The notes: generated from the sequence alone by a model not told the origin. 64,000 nt of DNA from Asparagopsis taxiformis (GCA_030407315.1 JALQPE010001688.1:186001-250000); one strand, 5' to 3'. Counted from the stretch's first letter, positions 48,367-58,439 are shown. Translations and numbers: made by a program.

Positions 48367-49986
48367 TGCTTTTATCCAACATCGTTCAACTTATGACATT
48401 GCACTCCGTCAACCCCCAAGACATTTAGTATAATAGATTCGAAACACCCTATAACGGAACCATCATTCGCTACCACCTGAATCATCAGTCACAATCGATA
48501 TCGTGACCCGATTGGGATCAGTAGGATCAAAAATCGAAATTCTCGCGTTGGGCTCATCCTTATTTAATTTATCAACTAGGCAGGATTCTTGCAAATAAGC
48601 TATCAGCAACCTGTACTGCGGTCTGTCTTCGTAGTTCAGCTAGAACAGAGACTGAATGGAAACCTCGATACGGGTAGACGTGATCGTTGTGATATTCTCA
48701 CCCTCATTGATCGATTCAGACAGAACAGGTGTTGTGTATTAGAATAATTTATATTTTCGTCCGTTAATTCGACATAACTCGATGCCGGTTTATGGACATG
48801 GCAGAAGTAGAGCTTGGAAACGACATTTGCGATACTTGGAACACTGGCCTGTATGCGGATCGGGTAAAGAACTATAGTTCAAATGGTGTAGTACGAATTA
48901 GTGATTCAGATTCAAAATCAAGCACTAAATTAATTTTAATTTAGTCTATAATCTATGTAGCGCAGAGACCCATACAGAGGGGTATATGCTTACGGCACGG
49001 CTCGTAACTGTTCCTCAGGGCAACGCGCAAGCTGCATGCGACATCCGTTCTGATAGCTTTTCAAGTTTTTTGTGCTAATTCATGTTTCTGAAAAATATTT
49101 AGCATAAATCCCGATGGCCATGCTTCTAATTTAGTTCACGATGAGCCAATGGTCAGATCTAAGATCCATAAAACATTGATTTGTAGAAACCCAAATCCTA
49201 ATCTGAACTTCAGACGCCGACCGCCGTTTGCAGTACTTGCGATTGCAATGCTCCCCTTGAAACCTTCAAATCTTCCGCTATTTAAACGAGGATCCGCCAT
49301 CCTGAGTTATCTGGCTCAACATGCTTGGTCCTGGATTCCTTTGAAGTATTCAATTTCTTCAGGAGAGTGTTTCAGCCCTGTCTGAAGCTTGTTGATACCA
49401 GAGTCATCATTGCACAACAGAGGGACCACAGGCATAATGAGCACCGGGGTCATACAGCGTGGCAGTACATGTGTCTGTTAGACTGTTCTATCACGAATGC
49501 GACTCAAGTGCATCACTAAGCCGTCGTTCCTGTACAGGCGCATAGTTCAGATATAGATGTATATGTAGTATGTGCGGCAGTTGATCTCTTTCATGATGAG
49601 AAACTAAGGCAGCTTCTGCGGAAGACTGCGCCGAAGATGTGTTGGTTGTGTTCGCGTGCAGCCTTTCCATCCATAATGAGGACACATTATACTGGTAAGT
49701 TTCTGAGAAGAGCATCAACTGCTGCCATTAGGTGAAATGATAGTAGTTCCATCGTATACGGATGTAATTTGTGGTACGAATAATTGTGTAGTGCATTGCT
49801 ATCTAGGTTGAAGTCTACCTGCGAACACTCTTGTGCGATCTCTTCACAGTCTAGATCCCTATTGTCGAAAGTTCTCAAGCGACGACTGGTAATTTCCTTC
49901 CTTTATGTGCATATCAGTGTGTCCGGCTGATGTAAAGTTTGTCACAAGTACCGCATACATAATTAAACCCCCAGAAGCATGTAAAG
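48367..49986. other. 1.6-kb region without an intact gene
   Basis: Apart from the decayed tract it holds only frames under 80 codons. Two minus-strand frames (49687-49878 and 49491-49718) overlap but show no recognisable domain. No tRNA found. Confidence 0.45.
48463..49450 (-). pseudogene. Tract of decayed coding sequence on the minus strand
   Basis: Protein-like stretches are broken by stops and frame changes. Frame block 1 (48720 to the TGA at 48463) reads ESINEGENITTITSTRIEV, an in-frame TAG at 48640-48642, then LNYEDRPQYRLLIAYLQESC and DPTDPNRVTISIVTDDSGG. Just upstream the continuous sense moves to another frame (about 48730-48882: VVSKLYFCHVHKPASSYVEL). A second block (about 49160-49450) reads LKHSPEEIEYFKGIQDQA and then LNSGRFEGFKGSIAIASTAN with two stops between. 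I cannot name the parent. Whether the blocks come from one gene is unknown. Confidence 0.4.
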
Positions 49987-52758
49987 TTATTGGCTTCCCC
50001 CACGGAAGTCGTCAATTCTAAACGGACTACAAGCCGAAACGCAATCCGAATAATCGTTCAGCATTAAACCCTTCAACAATCTCGATAGCTTCGTCTCCTT
50101 TTTCCCAAGTATGTCTGATAGGTGTATTGCAGCAAACGTACGAGCCTCCGGGAAAATTGCCCCCTGTAATGCGATAAGAAATGCGTCCACTGCAATTGTT
50201 CTGTCCGCTACGAGGTCTGAAAGGCCATACTTCCATATCACCCCCAGGTTCAGAACTGCACTTGCGTTCTGTGAACTGACAGCTACCTTAAATAGATTGT
50301 ACACCTGCTCCTTGACCAGAGCGTTCAGGACCTCTTCATGCCCCGTTCCGCTCTGCGCCCACAGATGAGTCAAAGCAGTGCAAGCTTCGAGGTCTCCCGC
50401 TGTCGCTGACAAGTACAATTTTTCTATCCCTTGCTTGGTTGATTTCCGGCACTTTGCCGCCGTACGCGCGACATTCCAGTACTCGTCCTCCCCCGCCAAA
50501 ATGAGTCCATGTGTTGTTTGCGCGCAAAAGTTGCCTTGTGTACTAGCCATTTCAAGAAGAGGGATTGTTGCTTCCGAAAAATTCCCACCTTCATGCATAC
50601 CAACTTGATCAAAAAGTGATTGTAGCCTCTCCATGACGAGCACGGCGTTTCGAGCATTTCCTCGCACTAACATTATGCGACACACTGTGATGCGCCGGAA
50701 GTCAAGTAATGGAAGGCCAGTTGTTCCATTGCGAATGTCGGCCATTATAGTTTCAGACAATCCGATTGCACCGTCCAACAGTTTGAGAGCTCGATGTGGA
50801 TCCCATGGTACAATCGCTGCTGCGAGATACACTGGATCCATGAGGTCGACAGTAGCAAGCCAAAACTGCGGAATTCCCGCAGCTTCCGTCTCTGCTTTAT
50901 CGCTAAGCATATGCGGAGGAGGTTGGACCATGTATCTGAATGCCCTTGGTTGCGGCGACCATGACGCCTCCGAAAACGCGATTTGAATTGCCCTGTTAAT
51001 ATCGTCACGCAATATTTGCTCTCCTAAGACGGCGTCTCTATAATATCGCGATATAGCAAGAGCTCGTGCGCTCCATTTAGCCATTCCCAGTTCTCGTGGG
51101 AGATTTGGAACCGCGCATAAAACATCACGTAGCCGTCCCAAAAGTTGAATTAATCCCTCAAAGCATAATACACCCCATGTGACGGCACTACCCACTACGT
51201 TATCACTGCCATGAGATTCCACGAAAAAGGTATAGAATTGCTCAAGGCCAATGGCCATATCTAGAAGCCTACGCACCGTGAGTTTGCCTTCGTCGTATTG
51301 CGCCTGCTCGGTCATTATACGAGTTGTGATCTTTTCATCGACGTTAGAACCAGCCAATAAGCATTTGACTATTGAGTAGCACAGCGTTTCACGTGCTTGG
51401 TCATCAGAAACATGTCCCGTTAGCAAGATGAAGTTGGAATGGTTAGCGAGTTCAGCCCAATAACGCCACATGGCACCACACAGTGTATAATAGAGCCAAT
51501 CTGCAATTTGCGGCTCCGATGCCGATGGGTCAAAGGTGGGAATGGAGTTGAGCGGACAACGTCTGCAGAAAGCCCGTGCTGCAAGCATAAAGCTTTGGTT
51601 GGATGAATCGAGGTCTGACGCGTAGCATTGATACCAGCGGTTAGCATTACAGAGTTGCAGCACGCTTTCTACAGAATCAATGACACAACGAATGTTATCA
51701 ATAAAACTGGTCTCCGCCGTTAGCTTTGTGTCTTGCGCATTGACAAGGCCCAGAATGCGCATTACAACATGATCACATGTGATGGAATCTCTTTCACGAT
51801 TGGGCGGTTGCGAAAAAGTTTCAGTTGCTTTTGCTTCGAATCCATTTTCCGCCCATCCATCGGCATGATTGGCTTGCATGCGGAGTGCATCTGAAACGAT
51901 TTGTAGGACGGATTGGGAAATTTCAAGAGCATCCTGATTGTTGGCAACAGATGGTGGATTCAATTTCTGTGGAACAGGATTTGCATTACAACGGCAGAAA
52001 GAAACCAAATCGAACATAACAAATGCCAAATCGAACAAAAGCATAAGGGTCGGCTTGCGTGAATCGCGCCCTCGCTGACGAGAAGCGACGGATGTAATCC
52101 AATTTCGGTCTTCAGGAGTGAGCTGCTCTCCGTTACGACACACGAGTTGAGAAACAACTTCAGCTACAACGATGCGCACAAGGGCGCATTTAACTTCCTC
52201 CACTTGCTTGTGGCCAATATGAGGAGGTTTGGCGGCAGTGCACGAAGCGATGAGACGCTGCCAGGGCCCGCGCCGACACCACAAATCGTTTTGGAGGAGG
52301 GCGAGGGCCCAGGCGTCCCAATCGTAGAAAGGGGTTCCATGTTTGGCGACGCGCTGCGGGAGGGGAAGTTTTCCATGCGATGCGGCAAAGTATCGGACGG
52401 AAGCGAAGAGCCAGCGGGGTAGACGCTCCAGGGCGGGCGCTCTGCGACGGGTGGGGAGCGGAGAGGGAGGGGGCGATGTGCGGACGGGTGGGGGTGCGGA
52501 TGCGGGTATGGGTTCGACGCGACGCTTCTTGTTGGGACGCTCGACGGACGGGGCGGCTGGTTTGGGCATGATGTACACGGCGGATGGGTTGGAATCGAGG
52601 GGTTGGGACGGAACTAGGGGTGCATCGGCGTCGGTGTCGGGGTCGGCGTCGACATCGGCTGGAGTGGCATGCATAGTTGATGGGATGAAGAGTTGGGGAG
52701 GAATGAACGGGGGTAGGGTAGCGCGTGCGGACGGTTTGATCAGCAGCTGCGACAGCAT
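49987..52758 (-). CDS. Large protein of unknown function with SEL1-like C-terminal repeats
   Basis: A 923-residue protein that I do not recognise. The first ~110 residues are Pro/Ala-rich and disordered with a possible nuclear signal (RPNKKRRVEP). The rest is alpha-helical. From about residue 760 there are short helical-pair units with Ala/Gly spacing (EMASTQGNFCAQTTHGLILA, LYLSATAGDLEACTALTHLW, VSSQNASAVLNLGVIWKYGL) resembling SEL1/TPR-like repeats. Such proteins are usually scaffolds. The first ATG is at 52758; the frame opens at 52848 with TTG only, and a later ATG at 52674 is also possible. Frames on both strands over the GC-rich 5' end are shadows. Confidence 0.75.
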   Translation of the reverse strand: MLSQLLIKPSARATLPPFIPPQLFIPSTMHATPADVDADPDTDADAPLVPSQPLDSNPSAVYIMPKPAAPSVERPNKKRRVEPIPASAPPPVRTSPPPSPLPTRRRAPALERLPRWLFASVRYFAASHGKLPLPQRVAKHGTPFYDWDAWALALLQNDLWCRRGPWQRLIASCTAAKPPHIGHKQVEEVKCALVRIVVAEVVSQLVCRNGEQLTPEDRNWITSVASRQRGRDSRKPTLMLLFDLAFVMFDLVSFCRCNANPVPQKLNPPSVANNQDALEISQSVLQIVSDALRMQANHADGWAENGFEAKATETFSQPPNRERDSITCDHVVMRILGLVNAQDTKLTAETSFIDNIRCVIDSVESVLQLCNANRWYQCYASDLDSSNQSFMLAARAFCRRCPLNSIPTFDPSASEPQIADWLYYTLCGAMWRYWAELANHSNFILLTGHVSDDQARETLCYSIVKCLLAGSNVDEKITTRIMTEQAQYDEGKLTVRRLLDMAIGLEQFYTFFVESHGSDNVVGSAVTWGVLCFEGLIQLLGRLRDVLCAVPNLPRELGMAKWSARALAISRYYRDAVLGEQILRDDINRAIQIAFSEASWSPQPRAFRYMVQPPPHMLSDKAETEAAGIPQFWLATVDLMDPVYLAAAIVPWDPHRALKLLDGAIGLSETIMADIRNGTTGLPLLDFRRITVCRIMLVRGNARNAVLVMERLQSLFDQVGMHEGGNFSEATIPLLEMASTQGNFCAQTTHGLILAGEDEYWNVARTAAKCRKSTKQGIEKLYLSATAGDLEACTALTHLWAQSGTGHEEVLNALVKEQVYNLFKVAVSSQNASAVLNLGVIWKYGLSDLVADRTIAVDAFLIALQGAIFPEARTFAAIHLSDILGKKETKLSRLLKGLMLNDYSDCVSACSPFRIDDFRGGSQ

Positions 52759-53068
52759 TGGTGGCGCGCGTCCATACACATTGCAGGGCCCGGGCCAGAG
52801 GCGACGTTGCGCGCCGCCCGTCGCTCTGCTCGCATAACACACGGCCAATCAGAGAGAGCACACGGCGCGTCCACTAGAGCGTCTGTAAGCGTTCATTCTT
52901 CAAATTTCATTATCAAGACCAATCATATTCGTTGTGCACTTTCAGAATCACGCATAGATATTTATTGAATTTTAATCTTAGCTCTTGTACAGCACTCGAT
53001 TTGGCCCATTCAATTGCGCTGATCTGGGGCCCAATTGCAATCGACTCGTTTCCCGAGCACATTTTACT
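52759..53068. promoter_or_regulatory. Upstream region of the SEL1-like gene with CCAAT boxes
   Basis: CCAAT at 52845-52849 (about 90 bp before the ATG at 52758) and at 52919-52923. The 3' UTR of the exonuclease gene is also here. Confidence 0.35.
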
Positions 53069-53965
53069 CTAGATTTGATCCTCCGCTACGATCAATGCTT
53101 CCAAACGCCGATCACTACCACACTCACACACTCGCATCAGTCTGTTGCGCGAACTATTGCTTTTGTTGCACTTCTTACATCTCCACACCCGTCGCATCGT
53201 TGTATCAACAGTAAACTTTTCCCTAAACCCGTCTTCTCCAACGTTGCAAAACACATGCACCATCGCACGCGCATCATTCGCAGCGTACTGCAACTGCGCA
53301 TTGGTCAGCGGTCGTCGCGCCCAATTGCTCTTTTGCTGCTGCTTACTCAGCGTAATACCGGCATATCTCGCCGCAAGCTCCCGCGCTGCCAATTGCTTCC
53401 ATTGCCTCTTCCCCTTGTGTGCATCGGCCCCGCTCAAATGCTCCTTGACAAAGCCCACATCAATCACGCTCTTCACGCGACGAAAACAGCAGCATGTCGA
53501 GTACATGTCATGCAGATTGCGTAGATCCTGCTCGATACCAACACCGAGAAGCAACACATCCTCGCGCCCGAACAGTGTACCGATGGTGCTGTCGAAATGT
53601 TCAGCGGCATGCGGTAGTAAATTGAGCAGATCAAACAAAAACACACGCGTGGTTAGTTCGCAATGCGTGTCAACTGTTTCCGTACCGCACAACTGAAGCA
53701 GTGCGGGCGGCTGTCGTGGCGCGTTTGATTTGAACACCGGCTTGGTTTCTGTGTCAAATCCAATGGCTACACTGCGCTGCAGAGATTTTGACGCATGTGT
53801 CAGTCCATCGACAGTGTCCACGAAGACAACATCAGCGACTGGATCCCAGGGGGTGCGTGATGAAGTGTTGGCTGTCATGCTAATCGGCTGTCTTCGACGT
53901 GGTTTCGCGCTAACGGTTAGGACGAAGGCGACCGTTGAAGCATTGACGCAGGCTACTGTACGCAT
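53069..53965 (-). CDS. DEDDy 3'-5' exonuclease (RNase D/WRN type) with C-terminal Zn-ribbon-like motif
   Basis: A 298-residue nuclease of the DnaQ-like superfamily. Exo I is AIGFDTETKP (Asp and Glu), Exo II is LLLGVGIEQDLRNLH, and Exo III is LTNAQLQYAANDARAMVHVF with the Tyr-x3-Asp of DEDDy enzymes. The C-terminus has WRCKKCNKSN and VCECGSD, four cysteines that could bind zinc, which is unusual for short WRN-type exonucleases. The first ATG is at 53965, and the leader (MRTVACVNASTVAFVLTV) may be organellar. The frame extends to 54097 only from a TTG. There is no helicase domain. Confidence 0.85.
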   Translation of the reverse strand: MRTVACVNASTVAFVLTVSAKPRRRQPISMTANTSSRTPWDPVADVVFVDTVDGLTHASKSLQRSVAIGFDTETKPVFKSNAPRQPPALLQLCGTETVDTHCELTTRVFLFDLLNLLPHAAEHFDSTIGTLFGREDVLLLGVGIEQDLRNLHDMYSTCCCFRRVKSVIDVGFVKEHLSGADAHKGKRQWKQLAARELAARYAGITLSKQQQKSNWARRPLTNAQLQYAANDARAMVHVFCNVGEDGFREKFTVDTTMRRVWRCKKCNKSNSSRNRLMRVCECGSDRRLEALIVAEDQI

Positions 53966-54293
53966 TGGTAGTAGTGAAGGCCAATTTAATGGCTTGAAAG
54001 GCACTGTACACAACAGACCATTCCAACGCCGACGCAATCGTACAAAGTCCCGTAGTGATGTATTGGATGGGTAGGGTTGTCGGATATTGATCGGCAAGGC
54101 ATGTTGCTGCCCTTTCCCAATAGCTTCGATTCATATCAAGCAACTGGAGTCGACCTGTATGATCCGTGTTGTGTTTTGATTGATTGGCGATGGACGTACG
54201 TTCTCTGCGCATTGGTTGCGCGCCTTGTGCAGGAGTAAACCAAGTTGAGATTTCAGCCAAAAAAACAAAATTTCATGGAGGAAAAAATTCGAC
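53966..54293. other. Spacer between the exonuclease gene and tRNA-Met
   Basis: 328 bp. It holds the exonuclease promoter and the T-run after the tRNA gene. Confidence 0.4.
54284..54289 (-). terminator. Pol III T-run terminator of tRNA-Met
   Basis: TTTTTT on the minus strand a few bases after the end of the tRNA gene, as expected for RNA polymerase III. Confidence 0.6.
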
Positions 54294-54389
54294 AGCCACA
54301 TGCGAGGGTTCCAATTCGACTTGAACTCGCGACCTTAGGATAGCACTGAGATTATGAGACCTACGCTCTACCGACTGAGCTAATGTGAC
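54294..54389 (-). tRNA. Elongator tRNA-Met (CAT) with two short introns
   Basis: 96 nt on the minus strand. Acceptor arms GTCACAT and ATGTGGC pair over 7 bp (one T-G wobble). The D arm is GCTC-AGTCGGTA-GAGC. The anticodon stem starts TAGGT with loop CTCATA/A. Two insertions break the standard shape. The 11 nt ATCTCAGTGCT lie at the canonical 37/38 intron site, and removing them gives the arm TAGGT-CTCATAA-TCCTA. The T arm GCGAG...CTCGC has a 19-nt loop instead of 7, so 12 nt must be removed there to give, for example, TTCAACC. 96-11-12 equals 73 nt, a standard mature length. G1-C72 and the TTC T-loop point to elongator rather than initiator Met. Confidence 0.85.
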
Positions 54390-55058
54390 GATGCCGCATG
54401 AACTGACTTGCTATTCGATTGAGACCATTAGGTTTATATCTTAGTCAGTTCAAATGTTCTGGAAATTTTCCAATGATATGTCCCGTGCTCCTCGGCTTGT
54501 GCCAAATAGAAAAGAATTGTGGCAGACATGATGCAAACGGGATGAAAGCGCTAGTAGAGCAAACCTTGGGTGATTCGAGCACCAAGGAGGGGGATTTCTG
54601 CCAATAGTATCACGCCCTTCCTTATCCATATTCAACACAGATGTTCAATCGAAGAATGCGAACACAAAGTACTCGTCCCATGCAATTCGTTCGAAACAAC
54701 CGGTTCAGTTGCAACATGACCCATTGCAGGCAAACTCATCCAGATCTGAAAAATCTGAACCAGGAGCATGATTGGCTAACGTACTGCAAGAAAGCAGAGC
54801 CCACCCAACGAGAAGCTGGGGCGGCGGAACGACCGGTATGATATTTCCTTAATATTTTCTGGAGGCGAACCGTCGCCACATTATCCCTGGACGCATTTTT
54901 TGATGGTGGCAAGTAACATGCGGCAACCACACGTTTTCTCTCAAACAAAATCGAGCTCTCATAACGTATCGTCAAACGATTGCAGCTCGACTATTCATAA
55001 AAAACCAAACCATCCATTGCATCCCCATCCATCCCCCGTATCGCATCCCCGACACATC
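54390..55058. promoter_or_regulatory. Upstream region of FtsH
   Basis: 669 bp between the tRNA and FtsH. ATTGG at 54771-54775. No TATA box or coding frame with similarity; the FtsH frame is open to 54900 without an ATG better than 55059. Confidence 0.35.
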
Positions 55059-56075
55059 ATGGCATTCGTCTCCAGCACCCCTCTGCCGCTACGCCGCGCA
55101 CGTACTGCACTCTCACCATGTGCAGTTCCGCGTATGTCCGCCCGTTCCACTCCACGCTCCTTGCCTGCCATCCTTGCAGACCGCTCCGCCAATCGCGCCG
55201 AAGAAATCGTTAGTCTTCTCTCCAATGAGGCACGTCGCGCCGCAAGCATGGCCGCTGCCGCTGCCATACTCGCATCCGTTGCGACCGGCAGCCCCAATCC
55301 CGCTGCCGCTGCCGCCGACCCCGTTCAGATGACGGTGCCGCGACAGGAGACTTCTGCAGCTGCTTCGAGAAGTATGAATGATACCGTGACAAGCCCTGCC
55401 GTTAATGGCGTACAGGATTGGCGCTATTCCGAATTCATTAGGGCTGTGGAGAAGGACCAGGTTGAAAAGGTTACGTTTTCCGCAGATGGGCAGCGTTTAC
55501 TCGCAGTGGATACTGACGGCAACCGCTACAAGCTGGATGCTCTTCCGAATGACCCAGATTTGTTGAAGACACTCACCAGTCATAAGGTGGATGTTACTAT
55601 CCTCCCGTCACAACCTGAATCTGGTGCCGGTGATTTCGTCCGCTCTCTCATTTTCCCTGCCATCCTTTTCGGTGGACTGTTCCTGCTTTCTCGTCGAGCC
55701 GGTGGCGGTGGCATAGGTGGCGGTATGGGTGGCCCGATGGACTTGCAACGATCCGGCGCTCGCGTTGCGATGGTTCCTGAGACAGGCATTACATTCAAGG
55801 ATGTAGCTGGAGTTGATGGAGCAAAGCTTGAGCTCCAGGAAGTTGTTCAGTTCTTGAAGGAATCTGAACGCTTCACAGAGCTCGGTGCGCGTATTCCACG
55901 TGGTGTCATTCTAGAGGGGCCACCCGGAACTGGAAAGACTCTTCTCGCCCGAGCTGTTGCAGGTGAGGCTGGTGTACCGTTCTTCTCGATTTCAGGTTCT
56001 GAATTTGTGGAGATGTTTGTTGGTGTCGGTGCATCCCGCGTGCGTGATCTGTTCGCTAACGCGAAGAAGAACGCG

Positions 56076-56108
<33 letters not shown>

Positions 56109-57176
56109 GTAGGCCGTCAGAGGGGTGCAGGTATTGCGGGCGGTAATGATGAACGTGAGCAGACGCTCAATCAGATGCTCACAGAGATGGATGGCTTTGA
56201 AGGTAATTCAGGTGTAATTGTCATTGCTGCGACGAACAGAGCAGATGTTCTCGACCAGGCTCTCCTTCGACCAGGTCGTTTCGATCGTCGTATTATTGTT
56301 GACTTGCCGGATTTCAATGGTCGCTACGCTATTCTCAAGGTCCATGCGCGTGGAAAGCCGCTTGCAAAGGACGTCGATCTCGAACAGATTGCACGTCGTA
56401 CTCCCGGGTTTTCAGGCGCTTCGCTCCAGAATCTTCTCAATGAGGCTGCTATCTTTACCGCGCGTCGCTCAAAGACCGAAATTGGTCCGGATGAGGTCAG
56501 CGATGCCATCGACCGTGTGACGATTGGCGCTGAAAAGAAGGATGCTGTGATGACAGCAGAGCGCAAGAAGCTGGTTGCATATCACGAAGCGGGCCATGCC
56601 GTTGTCGGCGCACTCACTCCGGACTATGACCAGGTTGCCAAAATTACTATCATCCCGCGTGGCGGTGCTGGTGGTCTTACTTTCTTCGCCCCTAACGAGC
56701 AGCGGGTAGATTCTGGACTGTACTCTCGTCAATTCCTGGAGGGCCAACTGGCTGTCGCTCTAGGCGGCCGTATTGCCGAGGAGATTATTTTCGGAGACGA
56801 GCAAGTGACTACTGGTGCATCCAATGATTTGCAAAGAGTTACTCAGGTTGCGAAACAAATGGTGACTAGGTTTGGTATGTCAGCCAAGGTTGGTCAGCTG
56901 GCTTTGAGCAGTGAAGGTTCGAACCCATTCCTTGGACGACAAATGGCATCATCTGCTCCACAAATGAGCTCGGTGCTTCGTGCCGATATTGATGATGAAG
57001 TTCGTCGCCTTGTGAATGTCGCATACACAAGAGCCAAGACTGTGTTGACGCAGAACCGAGCTCTGTTGGACGACCTTGCAAATATGCTAATTGAGAAGGA
57101 GACAGTTTCAGCGGAGGAATTCCAGAGAATTATCGCCGAGAACAAGATTGAAATGATGCCATACTCTGTGTATTAA
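55059..57176 (+). CDS. ftsH: FtsH metalloprotease, plastid/thylakoid
   Basis: An AAA+ zinc protease of the thylakoid type, which degrades damaged photosystem proteins. 705 residues. Transit peptide [13 protein letters not shown] with the early Phe, then an Ala-rich stretch ending PAAAAA (about residues 65-90) that may be a thylakoid signal, and a membrane segment [16 protein letters not shown] near residue 205. The AAA domain has GPPGTGKT (287-294), [15 protein letters not shown] and [18 protein letters not shown]. The protease site HEAGH is at 509-513. All motifs are intact. The start at 55059 gives MAFV, shared with the ABC-F gene. Confidence 0.95.
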
Positions 57177-57363
57177 GATGAGCTAAAATTGGATACTGGT
57201 TGGTAGTCTTAAACGGCCAGTAGATAACATATGTGTAGCGTTAATAAATCTAGAGCGTCGGTGCACAATGTGTTTTTGGCAAATACCATAGATGTGTGGC
57301 GTTGAAGATCGTTTTGTTACAGAAGTATTGATAGGCTACAGTCGGGGATGTTTGTCCGCGACA

Positions 57364-57953
57364 TCAATTGTTGGTGCCCTGCTGTTGCTGGCTTTTAGCA
57401 ATCGCCTGCATTCTGGCGTTGTGAACATTTGTGGCGGCGGCAGTTCTTCGTGCCGGGCGGGGATCATCGCCGTACCCAGGGATTCGAATATTCCAATTCT
57501 TTTCCAAGTGCAGTTGCACATCCCTCGCCTCAAGCGTTTTACTCTTCCTGTGTTTCGACAAGAGACATGCAAACTCGGTGACGCTTTCCACAAATTCATC
57601 GACGTGTTCTTGTAAGAACTGAAATGTGTACGAGACAAAAACTGGTCAGCAATGCTGTACAATGTGGACAAATCGAGCGCATTTCACGATCACATACCTC
57701 CTCCACATCCAGGTCTAGTACTTCTCCAGGCGCAACTTCCTGCAGCAATTCACTGAGCCTGATAATTGAACAATCTGTAAGTGGGCAAATCATCGCGCAA
57801 CACAACAACGCGCAGCATTGACGCAGTGGAAACGTACTTTCCAGATGGCAGAAGTTCACGACTTTCAACCGACACATAACTAGATGTCTTGGCTGACGGC
57901 TTCGATTCTGCTGGTATTCCACCTCCACCACGTCCAGCCATTCCTGGGCTCAT
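57364..57953 (-). CDS. TAF12: TAF12, TFIID/SAGA histone-fold subunit, three exons
   Basis: TAF12 pairs with TAF4 (TFIID) or ADA1 (SAGA) through a histone fold. Spliced model: exon 1 at 57953-57838, exon 2 at 57758-57698 (61 nt), exon 3 at 57618-57364, at least 143 residues. The joins give PSGKLSELLQEVAPGEVLDL, DVEEFLQEHVDEFVESVTEF and ACLLSKHRKSKTLEARDVQL followed by HLEKNWNIRIPGYG, the full TAF12 fold. Both introns are 79 nt, with donors GTACGT and GTATGT and acceptors ATCAG and TTCAG. The frame is open upstream of 57953 without an ATG, so a further exon is possible. The C-terminus is Ala/Gln-rich. Confidence 0.88.
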
Positions 57954-58439
57954 GTATGCGGAAGAACGCGGGCTGGTCACGGATGTTGGCGCTGCTTGCG
58001 GTGGTGGAGCAACAAATGTCGAAGAAGGCAGCGCATAGATGTGAAAGCGGCAAGTTTTTTCCAACGCAAAATGGCCATACTGGCTGACTGCCTGCGCAGA
58101 TAATTATTATTGGGATGAAATTGAAAATTTCAACTAAAAAATGCGGCTCATGATGCACAGCTGGCCTGCGCTCACCCTGCGTGGCCTGTGCCGCCTCACT
58201 TCAATTTTTGCAGCACTGCCACGAATCGTCCATGTCGTTAGCCAACCGATCACTATATTAAACTCGGGAGTATATCCCAAACCAACGTTTCGTCGAGAAC
58301 ATAAACCTTAGCCTTCCTCTTCGTCAGCCACAGAACAAATTGATAACGAACAACACTCTTTATATTTCCCCCATGCTAATACTTGACCATGTTGTACTAG
58401 CAAAATCTACAAATTGTCCGTGTAAATTCCTCTAAACTA
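57954..58439. other. Upstream region of TAF12 and 3' end of the ABC-F gene
   Basis: 486 bp. The TAF12 frame continues in this region to about 58085 (Pro/Ala-rich), so part of it may be coding. Otherwise nothing seen. Confidence 0.35.

Noticed and set aside
52190..52861. 223-codon minus-strand frame, Arg/Ser/Pro-rich
   Set aside because: It overlaps the GC-rich 5' end of the SEL1-like gene in another frame, and its composition is that of a shadow.
54900..55058. N-terminal extensions of FtsH (54900), TrpRS (61740), riboflavin kinase (44534), exonuclease (54097) and others
   Set aside because: These frames open with TTG, GTG or similar codons. In a eukaryotic nuclear gene the first suitable ATG was used, which also restores transit-peptide motifs.
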